Shown piece by piece: positions 16,205 through 24,243 of a stretch of DNA of 64,000 bases. The stretch lies in contig CASFXG010000015.1 of NCBI GenBank assembly GCA_949298635.1, positions 25,868-89,867 on the forward strand. Direction: 5' to 3'. This DNA is from an uncultured Coriobacteriaceae bacterium (GTDB lineage Bacteria > Actinomycetota > Coriobacteriia > Coriobacteriales > Coriobacteriaceae). Position numbers and translations under genes: made by a program. Numbering within the stretch: the stretch's first letter is position 1; each line of letters opens with the position of its first letter. The notes below the pieces were generated by a model. It was not told the origin of the DNA. It ran no database searches and worked only from the letters and a program-made list of their open reading frames with translations.

Positions 16205-17239
16205 ATGATTCGCGTCGGCGTTATCGGATGTGGAAAGATCTCGCAGGTGCGGCATCTGCCGGAGTACGAGGCGAACCCCGACGCGAAGATTGTCGCCCTC
16301 TACGATGTAAACATGGAGCGCGCGCAGGAGCTGGCTGAACGCTACGGCGCGACTGCCTATGCTTCGCTCGACGAGCTGCTCGCGGCGCCGGATGTGGACG
16401 CCGTGAGCGTGTGCACCTCCAACGCCACGCACGCCGAGACCACCATCAAGGCGCTCGAGGCGGGCAAGCACGTGCTCTGCGAGAAGCCCATGGCCATTAC
16501 GCTTGAAGAGTGCGAGCAGATGGTGGCATGTGCCGAAGAGCACGGGCTCAAGCTCATGATCGACCAGAACCAGCGCTTTGCGAAGGCGCATATCCGCGCC
16601 AAGGAGCTCTTGGATGCCGGTCGCATCGGCGAGGTGCTTACGTTCCATACCACCTTCGGCCACGGTGGCCCGGAGACCTGGAGCGTCGACCCCGGCACCG
16701 GCAGCTGGTTCTTCGACCCCAAGCGCGCGGCGATGGGTGCCATGGCGGATCTCGGCGTGCACAAGACCGACCTCATCCAGTGGCTCATCGGGCAGACGGT
16801 CGTCGCTACCACGGCGAAGGTCACGACGCTCGACAAGCGCGATCCGGAGGGCAATCTCGTGGGCGTGGACGACAACGCCGTCTGCATCTACCAGATGAAC
16901 GGCGGAGCCCTAGGCACCATGACCGCGAGTTGGACCTACTACGGCCCCGAGGATAACTCGACGGTCATCTATGGCACGAAGGGCATCATGCGCATCTACG
17001 ATGACCCGGCGCACTCCATCGTCGTCGACCTGGCATCCGGCGAGCGCGAGCTCTACGACGTCGAGGCCATTCAGACGAACGACAATCAGACCGCCTCGGG
17101 CATCATCGACGCGTTTGTGGACTGCCTCGAGAACGATACCGAGCCCGCGATTCCCGCAGCGAGCGTGCTGCCCGCGATGCGCGCGGTTTTCGGCAGCATC
17201 GAGTCGAGCAAGACCGGGACGACGATCAAGCTCAGTTAA
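16205..17239 (+). CDS. Gfo/Idh/MocA-family NAD(P)-dependent dehydrogenase
   Basis: The 344-residue oxidoreductase has the Rossmann motif VGVIGCGKISQVRHLPEY at its N-terminus, the family hallmark CEKPMAI (about residues 97-103) and the substrate-side motif ADLGVHKTDLIQWL with the conserved Asp and His. Members oxidise sugars, inositols or sugar derivatives. It is first in the operon divergent from the LacI gene, followed by an epimerase and an ABC sugar importer, so it probably acts on the imported sugar. ATG 16205 follows GGAGAGGAG. Confidence 0.92.
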   Translation: MIRVGVIGCGKISQVRHLPEYEANPDAKIVALYDVNMERAQELAERYGATAYASLDELLAAPDVDAVSVCTSNATHAETTIKALEAGKHVLCEKPMAITLEECEQMVACAEEHGLKLMIDQNQRFAKAHIRAKELLDAGRIGEVLTFHTTFGHGGPETWSVDPGTGSWFFDPKRAAMGAMADLGVHKTDLIQWLIGQTVVATTAKVTTLDKRDPEGNLVGVDDNAVCIYQMNGGALGTMTASWTYYGPEDNSTVIYGTKGIMRIYDDPAHSIVVDLASGERELYDVEAIQTNDNQTASGIIDAFVDCLENDTEPAIPAASVLPAMRAVFGSIESSKTGTTIKLS

Positions 17240-17245
17240 GCAAAA

Positions 17246-17278
17246 TGATAATTCCAGTACCTGGTACTGAAATTATCA
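17246..17278. promoter_or_regulatory. 33-bp palindrome between dehydrogenase and epimerase genes
   Basis: Two 16-base arms (TGATAATTCCAGTACC and its complement with one mismatch) meet at a single central base, giving an almost perfect dyad with no loop. This shape suits a protein-binding operator better than an RNA hairpin. It sits 21 bases before the epimerase start and may allow separate control of the distal genes. Confidence 0.55.
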
Positions 17279-17298
17279 CTTGGGAAGGAGTAAGCGCT

Positions 17299-18222
17299 AT
17301 GAGAATGGGATTCATCACCTCGCTCTTCGATGGCTGGACGTACGAGGAGATGATGGACGACGTCGCCCGTCTGGGCATCGAGTGTGTCGAGGTTGCTTGC
17401 TGGCCGAAAGGCAAGGCCGAGCGCAAGTACGGCGGCGTGACGCACATCGAGACCGAGCGCGTCCTCGAGGACGATACCTACGCCCAGCACATCCTCGGCT
17501 ATGCCAAGGAGAAGGGCGTCGACATCTGCGCGCTTGCGTACTACCCGAACAACCTCGATCCCGACCCCGAGCGCCGGAAGACCTTCAACGATCACCTCAT
17601 CGCGACCATTCGCGCCGCTGCAAAGCTCGGCGTGCCGAAGGTCACGACGTTCATCGGCCGTGTGACGGACAAGACCTTCGAGGAGAACCTCGAGATCCTG
17701 CCCGGTGTGTGGGGACCCATCCTGGACGTGGCCGAGCAAGAGGGCATTCGCGTATGCATCGAGAACTGTCCGATGCTCTTCGATGCTTCGAACTGGCCGG
17801 GCGGCCAGAACATCATGACCTCGCCCGCCAACTGGGAGCGCGTCTTTGAGGTGCTGTCGAGCAAGAACTTGGGCATCGCCATCGACCCGAGCCACTTCGT
17901 GTGGCAGATGATCGACTGCGACGCGGCGGTACGCGAGTTCGCCGACCGTATCTACCACGTGCATCTCAAGGATATCAAGTTCAAGCCTGAGGAGCTCGCG
18001 TGGCGCGGCACCATGGCCTATCCGCTCGACATCATGGACCCGAAGATCCCTGGCTGGGGCGACGTGGACTGGAGCGACTTCATCTCGCAGCTCTCGATGA
18101 TCGGCTACAACGGCGATTGCTGCCTCGAGGTCGAGGACCGCTTCTTCGAGGACGGCACACGCGAGAGCCTCGTCAAGGCAGTCGAGCTTTCCAAGCGCTA
18201 CATGGATCAGTTCATCATTTAG
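17299..18222 (+). CDS. Sugar phosphate isomerase/epimerase (xylose isomerase-like TIM barrel)
   Basis: The 307-residue protein belongs to the AP endonuclease 2/xylose isomerase-like family that includes IolE, IolI and D-psicose epimerases. FITSLFDGWTYEEMMDDVAR, RVCIENCPML, LGIAIDPSHFVWQMID, IYHVHLKDI and GDCCLEVEDR place metal ligands (Glu, Asp, His, Glu) at the expected strand ends. GAAGGAG precedes ATG 17299. With the Gfo/Idh/MocA dehydrogenase it resembles pairs that act on inositols or oxidised hexoses, but the substrate is not known. Confidence 0.88.
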   Translation: MRMGFITSLFDGWTYEEMMDDVARLGIECVEVACWPKGKAERKYGGVTHIETERVLEDDTYAQHILGYAKEKGVDICALAYYPNNLDPDPERRKTFNDHLIATIRAAAKLGVPKVTTFIGRVTDKTFEENLEILPGVWGPILDVAEQEGIRVCIENCPMLFDASNWPGGQNIMTSPANWERVFEVLSSKNLGIAIDPSHFVWQMIDCDAAVREFADRIYHVHLKDIKFKPEELAWRGTMAYPLDIMDPKIPGWGDVDWSDFISQLSMIGYNGDCCLEVEDRFFEDGTRESLVKAVELSKRYMDQFII

Positions 18223-18296
18223 GACTTCGCCTCGTCTGTGAGGAAAGCAGGCGAGTCAAGGTAATGCGGCCAGAGTATGGAAGGAAGGAACGCATT

Positions 18297-19400
18297 ATGA
18301 GCAACATTACTCGTCGTTCGTTTGTGGCAGGTACGGGCGCGACCGCGCTGGTCGCCGCGCTCGCCGGCTGCTCCGGTGGCACCACCGCCGAGGGTTCTGC
18401 CGCGGGTTCCGCAGCCGCTGCCGCCGGTGGTCACATCGTCGTGCTGACCGCCTCGCCCGACCATGGCTGGACCGGCCAGGTCGGTGCGTTCGCCCAGGAG
18501 AAGGTTGACGAGATCAACGAGGCCGGAGCCTACACCGCCGAGCTCCAGACCGCCGGTGCCGCCTCCGACCAGATCGCCCAGGTCGAGGATATCCTCGCGG
18601 GCGACGCTCCCTCCGGCATCGTCATCCAGCCGCTGGACGACACCGTTCAGTCCGCTATTCAGCAGATCGCTGACGCCGAGATCCCGTACGTCGCCTTCGA
18701 CCGCATCATCGAGGCCGTCCAGGACACCGCTGTCGCCAACGTCAAGGGCGACAACTCCGGTATCGGCGCCGGCTCCGCCGCCTACTTCGTCGAGAACGGC
18801 ATGATGCCCGGCGACGCCGTCTACATCTATCAGGGCGACACCTCGTCCGTGACGACGCTCCGCGACAACGGCTTCACCGACTACCTCCTCGGCAACCTCG
18901 AGTTCGACGGCGCCACCGTGCCCGAGGACAAGAAGTGGACGCAGGAGCAGATCGACTCCGCCATCACCAAGTCCGGCGCCATGAACTGGAGCCGCTCCGA
19001 CACCAAGGCCGCCTTCGAGACGCTGCTCGCCGATGAGTCCAATGCTCAGATCAAGTGGTGGTACGCCGAGGACGACGAGCTCGCCATGGGCATCCTCGAG
19101 GCCCTGAATGGTGGCGGCATCTCCGACTCCACCAAGGAGGTCTTCTACGAGACCAAGCCGTTCATCACCGGTTGCGGCGGTCTGAACGAGTACTACGAGG
19201 TCATCCGCGGCAACTCCTACCAGGACATTACCGCGAACCTCGGTGGTGTCATGTCCACCACTTACTCGCCGTCCATGATCCAGACGGCCATCCAGGACAT
19301 GGTCGACCACCTCGACGGCAAGGAAGTTCAGCAGGATCACGTCATTCCGTGCGAGAACGTCACCGCCGAGAACGTCGACGAGTACGTCGGCTTCGAATAA
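18297..19400 (+). CDS. Sugar ABC transporter substrate-binding lipoprotein
   Basis: The 367-residue protein is a type I periplasmic-binding-protein (RbsB/XylF-like) anchored as a lipoprotein. The leader has a twin-arginine motif (TRRSFVAG) and a lipobox LAGC with Cys25, so it may travel by the Tat route. A Ser/Ala/Gly-rich linker follows. Core motifs include QVEDILAGDAPSGIVIQPLD, IPYVAFDRII and VYIYQGDTSS. It captures the sugar for the ATPase and permease encoded downstream. AAGGAAGGAA precedes the ATG. Confidence 0.92.
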   Translation: MSNITRRSFVAGTGATALVAALAGCSGGTTAEGSAAGSAAAAAGGHIVVLTASPDHGWTGQVGAFAQEKVDEINEAGAYTAELQTAGAASDQIAQVEDILAGDAPSGIVIQPLDDTVQSAIQQIADAEIPYVAFDRIIEAVQDTAVANVKGDNSGIGAGSAAYFVENGMMPGDAVYIYQGDTSSVTTLRDNGFTDYLLGNLEFDGATVPEDKKWTQEQIDSAITKSGAMNWSRSDTKAAFETLLADESNAQIKWWYAEDDELAMGILEALNGGGISDSTKEVFYETKPFITGCGGLNEYYEVIRGNSYQDITANLGGVMSTTYSPSMIQTAIQDMVDHLDGKEVQQDHVIPCENVTAENVDEYVGFE

Positions 19401-19481
19401 CGAGCCTCGTCACGCCCGTCCGCTGCAGCACGCGGGCGGGTGTCCGCTCGTGACGCGCTGATCTAGGCTCGCGCGTCATGC

Positions 19482-19600
19482 GGGGCAGCGCTCCCGCGCA
19501 ATATGGAGAGCGCTGCCCCTTCTGGTATGTGTTGGCCGAAGAGGTGCTGCTTTCGGCGAGCACATATGGGAAGAACGCATCGGACGGGGCGCTGCCCCGT
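19482..19600 (+). terminator. Attenuating hairpins between binding-protein and ATPase genes
   Basis: A 12-bp GC-rich stem (GGGGCAGCGCTC, 19482-19493, with 19508-19519) without a long T-run is followed by a smaller GGGGCGCTGCCCC hairpin at about 19587-19599. They probably stabilise the upstream message and reduce readthrough, as is common after abundant binding proteins. Confidence 0.55.
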
Positions 19601-19640
19601 TCGCCGTTTTAGAACACGACCGCACGATGAAAGGAGCGCT

Positions 19641-21152
19641 ATGGATCTTCTTACCATGAGCGGTATCCGTAAGGCGTTCAGCGGCGTTCCCGTTTTGAAC
19701 GGTGTCGACTTGCATGTGGAGCCGGGCGAGATCCATGCCCTGCTGGGTGAGAACGGCGCCGGCAAATCTACTCTCATGAACATCCTCACCGGGTCGTATA
19801 CCGCCGATGCCGGCACCGTCACCTTCGACGGCGCAGACATCACGGGTGCGTCGATCAAGGCTGTGGAGAAAGCGGGCATCGCCTTCGTCCACCAGGAGCT
19901 CAACCTGTTCAACGACCTTCTGGCGTATGAGAACATCTTCTTGGGGCAGGAGGAGACGGGACCGGTCTTCTCGCTCAAGAAGAAGAGCATGATTGCCAAG
20001 GCGCGCGACCTCTTCGAGCGCCTAGGCGTGGACATCGAGCCCACCGCGCTCGTCGCCGATCTCAAGCAGAGCCAGAAGCAGCTTCTGGAGATCAGCCGCG
20101 CGCTCTTCTTCAACGCGAAGCTCCTCATCTTGGACGAGCCTACCACGGCGCTCAACACCGCCGAGGTCGAGCACCTGTTCCAGATCGTGCGCAGCCTGCG
20201 CGACCAGGGCACGTCCTTCATCTTCATCTCGCACAAGATGCCCGAGATTTTCGCGCTCTGCGATACCTACACGGTGCTCCGCAACGGCACATTTGTGGCG
20301 GAGGGCAAGATCTGCGACACCACACCTCGTGAGGTAACGGGCATGATGGTGGGTGCCACCATCTCCGAACGCGGTGCGTACGAACCGCGCGAGACGGGTG
20401 AGACCGTGCTCTCGCTCGACCGCTTCACAGGGCCGGGGTTCGAGGACATCTCCATGGAGGTGTCGCGCGGGCAGGTTATCGGCCTCACGGGCCTCATGGG
20501 CTGCGGCAGCACAGAGCTCATGCAGTGCCTGTTCGGCATCGGGCGTCCTACGGGCGGTACCGCCACGGTGCTCGGTAAGAAGCTGCATGGTGGCTCGATT
20601 CATGAGGCCATGAAGGCGGGCATCGCCATGCTGCCTTCTGATCGCAAGGAGAACTCCGTTCTGCCCGATATGTCGCTCCTCGAGAACATGTACGTTTCCG
20701 AGCACGTGCTTTCGGGGAAGAGCCCCATCATCCATAAGGGCAAGGAGCAGGAGCACTTCGAGCACTACCAGAAGCTCTTGAGCATCAAGGCGAATTCGAG
20801 TGACGATAGCGTGCTCTCGCTTTCCGGCGGCAACCAGCAGAAGGTGTTCATGGCGCGCTGGCTCAACACCGACGCCGAGCTCCTTCTGTTCGACAATCCC
20901 ACGCAGGGCATCGATGTCGGTGCCAAGGCCGAGATCTACCACCTGATTCTCGACCTTGCCCGCGGGGGCAAGACCGTGATCATCAACACGCTCGAGATCC
21001 CCGAGCTCCGCGAGGTGGCCGACGTGTGCTACGTGCTCTACGAGGGGCGCATCGTGAAGCGGCTCGAACATGACGAGATCGACGAGCAGACGGTCATGCT
21101 GTACTCGACGAACTCCGTAAGCGATGATCCTGCGACCGAGATGAATGAGTGA
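19641..21152 (+). CDS. Sugar ABC transporter ATPase (RbsA/MglA type, two ABC domains)
   Basis: The 503-residue protein has two tandem ATPase domains. The first has Walker A GENGAGKST, Walker B LLILDEPTTAL and a diverged signature LKQSQKQLLEI instead of LSGGQ. The second has a degenerate Walker A region (GLTGLMGCGSTELMQ) and the signature LSGGNQQKV with LLLFDNPTQGIDVGAK, the normal arrangement in RbsA-type proteins. It powers uptake through the permease gene that follows. ATG 19641 has AAGGAG ten bases upstream. Confidence 0.93.
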   Translation: MDLLTMSGIRKAFSGVPVLNGVDLHVEPGEIHALLGENGAGKSTLMNILTGSYTADAGTVTFDGADITGASIKAVEKAGIAFVHQELNLFNDLLAYENIFLGQEETGPVFSLKKKSMIAKARDLFERLGVDIEPTALVADLKQSQKQLLEISRALFFNAKLLILDEPTTALNTAEVEHLFQIVRSLRDQGTSFIFISHKMPEIFALCDTYTVLRNGTFVAEGKICDTTPREVTGMMVGATISERGAYEPRETGETVLSLDRFTGPGFEDISMEVSRGQVIGLTGLMGCGSTELMQCLFGIGRPTGGTATVLGKKLHGGSIHEAMKAGIAMLPSDRKENSVLPDMSLLENMYVSEHVLSGKSPIIHKGKEQEHFEHYQKLLSIKANSSDDSVLSLSGGNQQKVFMARWLNTDAELLLFDNPTQGIDVGAKAEIYHLILDLARGGKTVIINTLEIPELREVADVCYVLYEGRIVKRLEHDEIDEQTVMLYSTNSVSDDPATEMNE

Positions 21153-21164
21153 GGTGCAACTACC

Positions 21165-22220
21165 GTGAATGAGAATGCTTCAACGAAACCGACGGGCTTG
21201 GCAAACGTGCTCGGTCTGGTGAAAAAGTACAGCTTCGTCCTCGTGTTTTTGGCGATTCTGCTCGTGTACGTCATTGCGAACGGCGGCCTCACGCTGAACG
21301 CCGGCATGAACGTCCTGCGCCACAGCGCGGTGATCGGCACGATCGCCATCGGCATGGGCATCGTGTGCCTCACCGGTGAGATTGACCTCTCCGTGGGCTC
21401 GATGCTTGCGCTCGTGGCAGGCTTCTCTGTCGTGGTCTTCAACATGACGGGCTCCATCCTGCTCACACTGCTCTTTGCCGTGGTGTTCGGTGCGGTGTGC
21501 GGTTTGGTGAACGGCTTTTTGGTGGGCGTGGTGCAGATGCCCGCGTTTATCGTGACGCTCGCGACGATGCTCATCTACCGTTCGGTGGCGCAGTACGCCT
21601 GCCAGCTCCTTCCGGGCGAGCTCATCGGCAACGGCAGTTCCGTGTATCGCATGTCCAACGAGCTCGGTGCATACGACACGCTCTACACCTTTGGCAACGC
21701 GCGCGTGGCAGGCGTGCCGATCGTAGGCATCGTACTCATCGTCATGGTCGTGCTGTTCGTCTACATCTGCACGTCGACGAAGTTCGGCAAGAAGATCTAT
21801 GCGGTGGGTTCGAACGCCAAGGCGGCGCACCTCGCGGGCATTAGCGTGCCGGTCATGAAGACACTCGTCTTCACCATCGCGGGCGCGCTCGTAGGTCTCT
21901 CCGCGTTCCTGTGGATTGCCATGAACGCCTCGTGCGACCCGGCGACGACCGGTTCGAGCTATGAGATGTACGCCATCGCCTCCGTGGTGCTCGGCGGCAT
22001 CTCCATGAGCGGCGGCCGCGGCCGCATGATCGGCGTGCTCTTCGGCGCGCTGTCCTACGACGTCATCGACAAGATCATCATCGCGCTCAAGATGGACGCG
22101 CTCATCCAGGACACCATCAAGGGCATCATCCTCATCATCGTGATCATGATCCAGGTGGCCGGGCCTCAGCTCAAGGAGTTCTTCGGACGCAAGGGTTCGA
22201 AGGGCGGGAGCGCCTCGTAG
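21165..22220 (+). CDS. Sugar ABC transporter permease (RbsC type)
   Basis: The 351-residue integral membrane protein of the RbsC/XylH family carries multiple hydrophobic helices and the family motif TGEIDLSVGSMLAL. The later loop AVGSNAKAAHLAGISV and LGGISMSGGRGRMIGVLFG also match. GTG 21165 starts 13 bases after the ATPase stop. It forms the channel of the importer with the preceding ATPase and binding protein. Confidence 0.93.
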   Translation: MNENASTKPTGLANVLGLVKKYSFVLVFLAILLVYVIANGGLTLNAGMNVLRHSAVIGTIAIGMGIVCLTGEIDLSVGSMLALVAGFSVVVFNMTGSILLTLLFAVVFGAVCGLVNGFLVGVVQMPAFIVTLATMLIYRSVAQYACQLLPGELIGNGSSVYRMSNELGAYDTLYTFGNARVAGVPIVGIVLIVMVVLFVYICTSTKFGKKIYAVGSNAKAAHLAGISVPVMKTLVFTIAGALVGLSAFLWIAMNASCDPATTGSSYEMYAIASVVLGGISMSGGRGRMIGVLFGALSYDVIDKIIIALKMDALIQDTIKGIILIIVIMIQVAGPQLKEFFGRKGSKGGSAS

Positions 22221-22720
22221 GAGGTCTGCACAAGACGATTAGGCAAGGTTGCGAACCTTCCTCCCAGGGCGGCTCCGTGCATGCGCGCGGGGCCGCCCTG
22301 CGTTTGCGGTCGCGACGGCTGGCGGCGGTGCGGGGCGGGCGCCGGTGGGCGTCGCCTAGCAACGCGGGCGTCGCAGTTCGCTTATCGTTCAAAAAGCGCA
22401 GAAAGTTTCAATAAGAAAGGTCGCGAAGGCGCTTATTGAGGCGTTCTACGCTTTTTACTCAGCAAGAAACGGTGAAGCGGCAGGGAAGGCGTGCGTGGTG
22501 TGGCGGGGCGGTGCCGCGCCGCGAGCGTCAGAGTGCGTCGCAGCCGCGCTCGCATCGCCTCCGCGGCACACTCGACATTCAAGACTGAATATTTCTGCAC
22601 AATCTTTTCCACTGGATGAATATTTTGTCCGTCAGCACCCGAATACATGTGCTGCGGGCGTAGAATACGCCAAGCCTATAAACCTTTAATTCGGTCCTGC
22701 GAGGCCGGGAAGGAGCGAAC
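22221..22720. other. 500-base gap with terminator, palindromic repeat and carAB control region
   Basis: No gene is seen. An AGGGCGGC/GCCGCCCT hairpin (22266-22273/22292-22299) follows the permease gene. A long imperfect inverted repeat of the AAAAAGCG family lies at 22391-22456; its closest relative is at 52291-52374. The last 150 bases become AT-rich and hold the presumed carAB promoter. Confidence 0.6.
22585..22630 (+). promoter_or_regulatory. Two ARG-box-like sites upstream of carA
   Basis: CTGAATATTTCTGCAC (22585-22600) and ATGAATATTTTGTCC (22616-22630) share TGAATATTT and are 31 bp apart, three helical turns. They resemble half-conserved ArgR operators. carAB is a classic arginine-repressed operon, but the match is only partial. 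Confidence 0.4.
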
Positions 22721-24154
22721 ATGGCATCTTCAGCATGCACCTGGTCACAGAGTGTCGACGGTGCGCCCCTCGTTCAACGGATGCTCGCGAACACGAGTAA
22801 GCAGACGGCGGCACCCGCCCTGCTCATGCTCGCAGACGGCACCGTGTTCTATGGCCGAGCGTGCGGGGCGCGGGGTACCGCGACAGGCGAGGTGTGCTTC
22901 AACACGTCCGTCGAGGGGTACTTCGAGGTCTTCACCGATCCAAGCTACGCCGGCCAGATCGTTACCATGACCTACCCGCAGATCGGCAATTACGGCATCG
23001 ACCTCGCCGATACGCAAATGGCACCCGGCATGCCCACTGAACACCAGGGTAACCAGCAGCCGGCGCTGCGCGGATTGGTGGTGCACGACCTGTGCCGCAC
23101 GCCGTCCAACTGGCGCTCCAGCGTCGATGTATCCGAATATCTGGAAGAGCGCGGTATCATCGCCATCGAGGCCATCGACACGCGCGCGCTCGTACGCCAC
23201 CTGCGCGACCACGGTGCCCAAAAGGGCATCATCTCGACCGAGATTCTCGACCGCGCCGAGCTCGCCGCGCTGCTCGATGCCGCGCCGGACTTGGTGGGCG
23301 AGAACCTCGTCAAGACGGTGAGCTGCCAGGAGGCATATCGCTATTATCCCGGCCGTGTCGCCGATGACCATGCGTTCGCGCAGGCAGATGCCGCTTCGGC
23401 AAAGCGCAGCGTGGTGGTGTACGACTGCGGCGTGAAGCGCGGGATTCTTGAGGGGCTCGAGCGCGCTGGTTGCGAGCTCACGGTCGTGCCGTGGGACACG
23501 CCCGCTCGCGACGTCCTCGCCCTCCAGCCCGACGGCGTGTTCCTCTCGAACGGCCCGGGCGACCCGGACGCTGTGACCGAGACCTACGAACAGGTGCGCG
23601 CGCTTATGGGCAAGGTGCCCATGTTCGGTATCTGCTTGGGGCATCAGATGGTGAGCCTCGCGGCGGGCGGCCGCATGGAGAAGCTCAAGTACGGCCACCG
23701 CGGTGGCAACCATCCCGTTATGAACCTCATCACCCGCCGCGTTGAGATCACGGCGCAAAATCATGGCTTCAACCTCGTGTTCCCCAGCCTGGGTGCGCTT
23801 GTGCCGGAGCTCTCCGGCGGCGTAGCCGAGCATCCCGTGGGCGCGGACGGCACGGCGGCCACGGGCGACCTGCGCTTCTGGGTGGAGCGCGGCGTGGCTC
23901 CCGTCGTGGAGAACGAGCGCTTCGGGCGCATCCGGCTCACGCACGTGAATCTGAACGACGGCACCGCCGAGGGCATCCAGCTCCTCGACGCGCCGGTCTT
24001 CTCGGTGCAATACCACCCCGAAGCATCGCCCGGTCCCACGGACGCCCATTACCTCTTCACCGCGTTCGCGCACCTTATGGACGGCGACCCCGACTACCTG
24101 GACATCGACATCGCGCGCGACCGCCTCGCTGGTTGGCGCTTCGGCGCCGCGTAG
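22721..24154 (+). CDS. carA: Carbamoyl-phosphate synthase small subunit
   Basis: The 477-residue glutaminase subunit hydrolyses glutamine and channels ammonia to CarB for carbamoyl phosphate (pyrimidine and arginine synthesis). The N-terminal domain shows GEVCFNTSVEGYFEVFTDPS and the class I amidotransferase domain shows VFLSNGPGDPD, the nucleophile Cys305 in FGICLGHQM, and YHPEASPGP with the partner His and Glu. The protein is about 90-100 residues longer than usual: some 35 extra residues at the N-terminus and an insertion of about 50 residues between QNHGF and THVNLNDGT (roughly 350-405). GAAGGAG precedes ATG 22721. Confidence 0.95.
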   Translation: MASSACTWSQSVDGAPLVQRMLANTSKQTAAPALLMLADGTVFYGRACGARGTATGEVCFNTSVEGYFEVFTDPSYAGQIVTMTYPQIGNYGIDLADTQMAPGMPTEHQGNQQPALRGLVVHDLCRTPSNWRSSVDVSEYLEERGIIAIEAIDTRALVRHLRDHGAQKGIISTEILDRAELAALLDAAPDLVGENLVKTVSCQEAYRYYPGRVADDHAFAQADAASAKRSVVVYDCGVKRGILEGLERAGCELTVVPWDTPARDVLALQPDGVFLSNGPGDPDAVTETYEQVRALMGKVPMFGICLGHQMVSLAAGGRMEKLKYGHRGGNHPVMNLITRRVEITAQNHGFNLVFPSLGALVPELSGGVAEHPVGADGTAATGDLRFWVERGVAPVVENERFGRIRLTHVNLNDGTAEGIQLLDAPVFSVQYHPEASPGPTDAHYLFTAFAHLMDGDPDYLDIDIARDRLAGWRFGAA

Positions 24155-24243
24155 GCGGGCAGAACATGGGCTGATTGGGGACGTGTTCCTTCCAACCCAT
24201 CTAACCCATCGTGGAGAGCAACCGTTTCAAAAGGAGCGAACAG

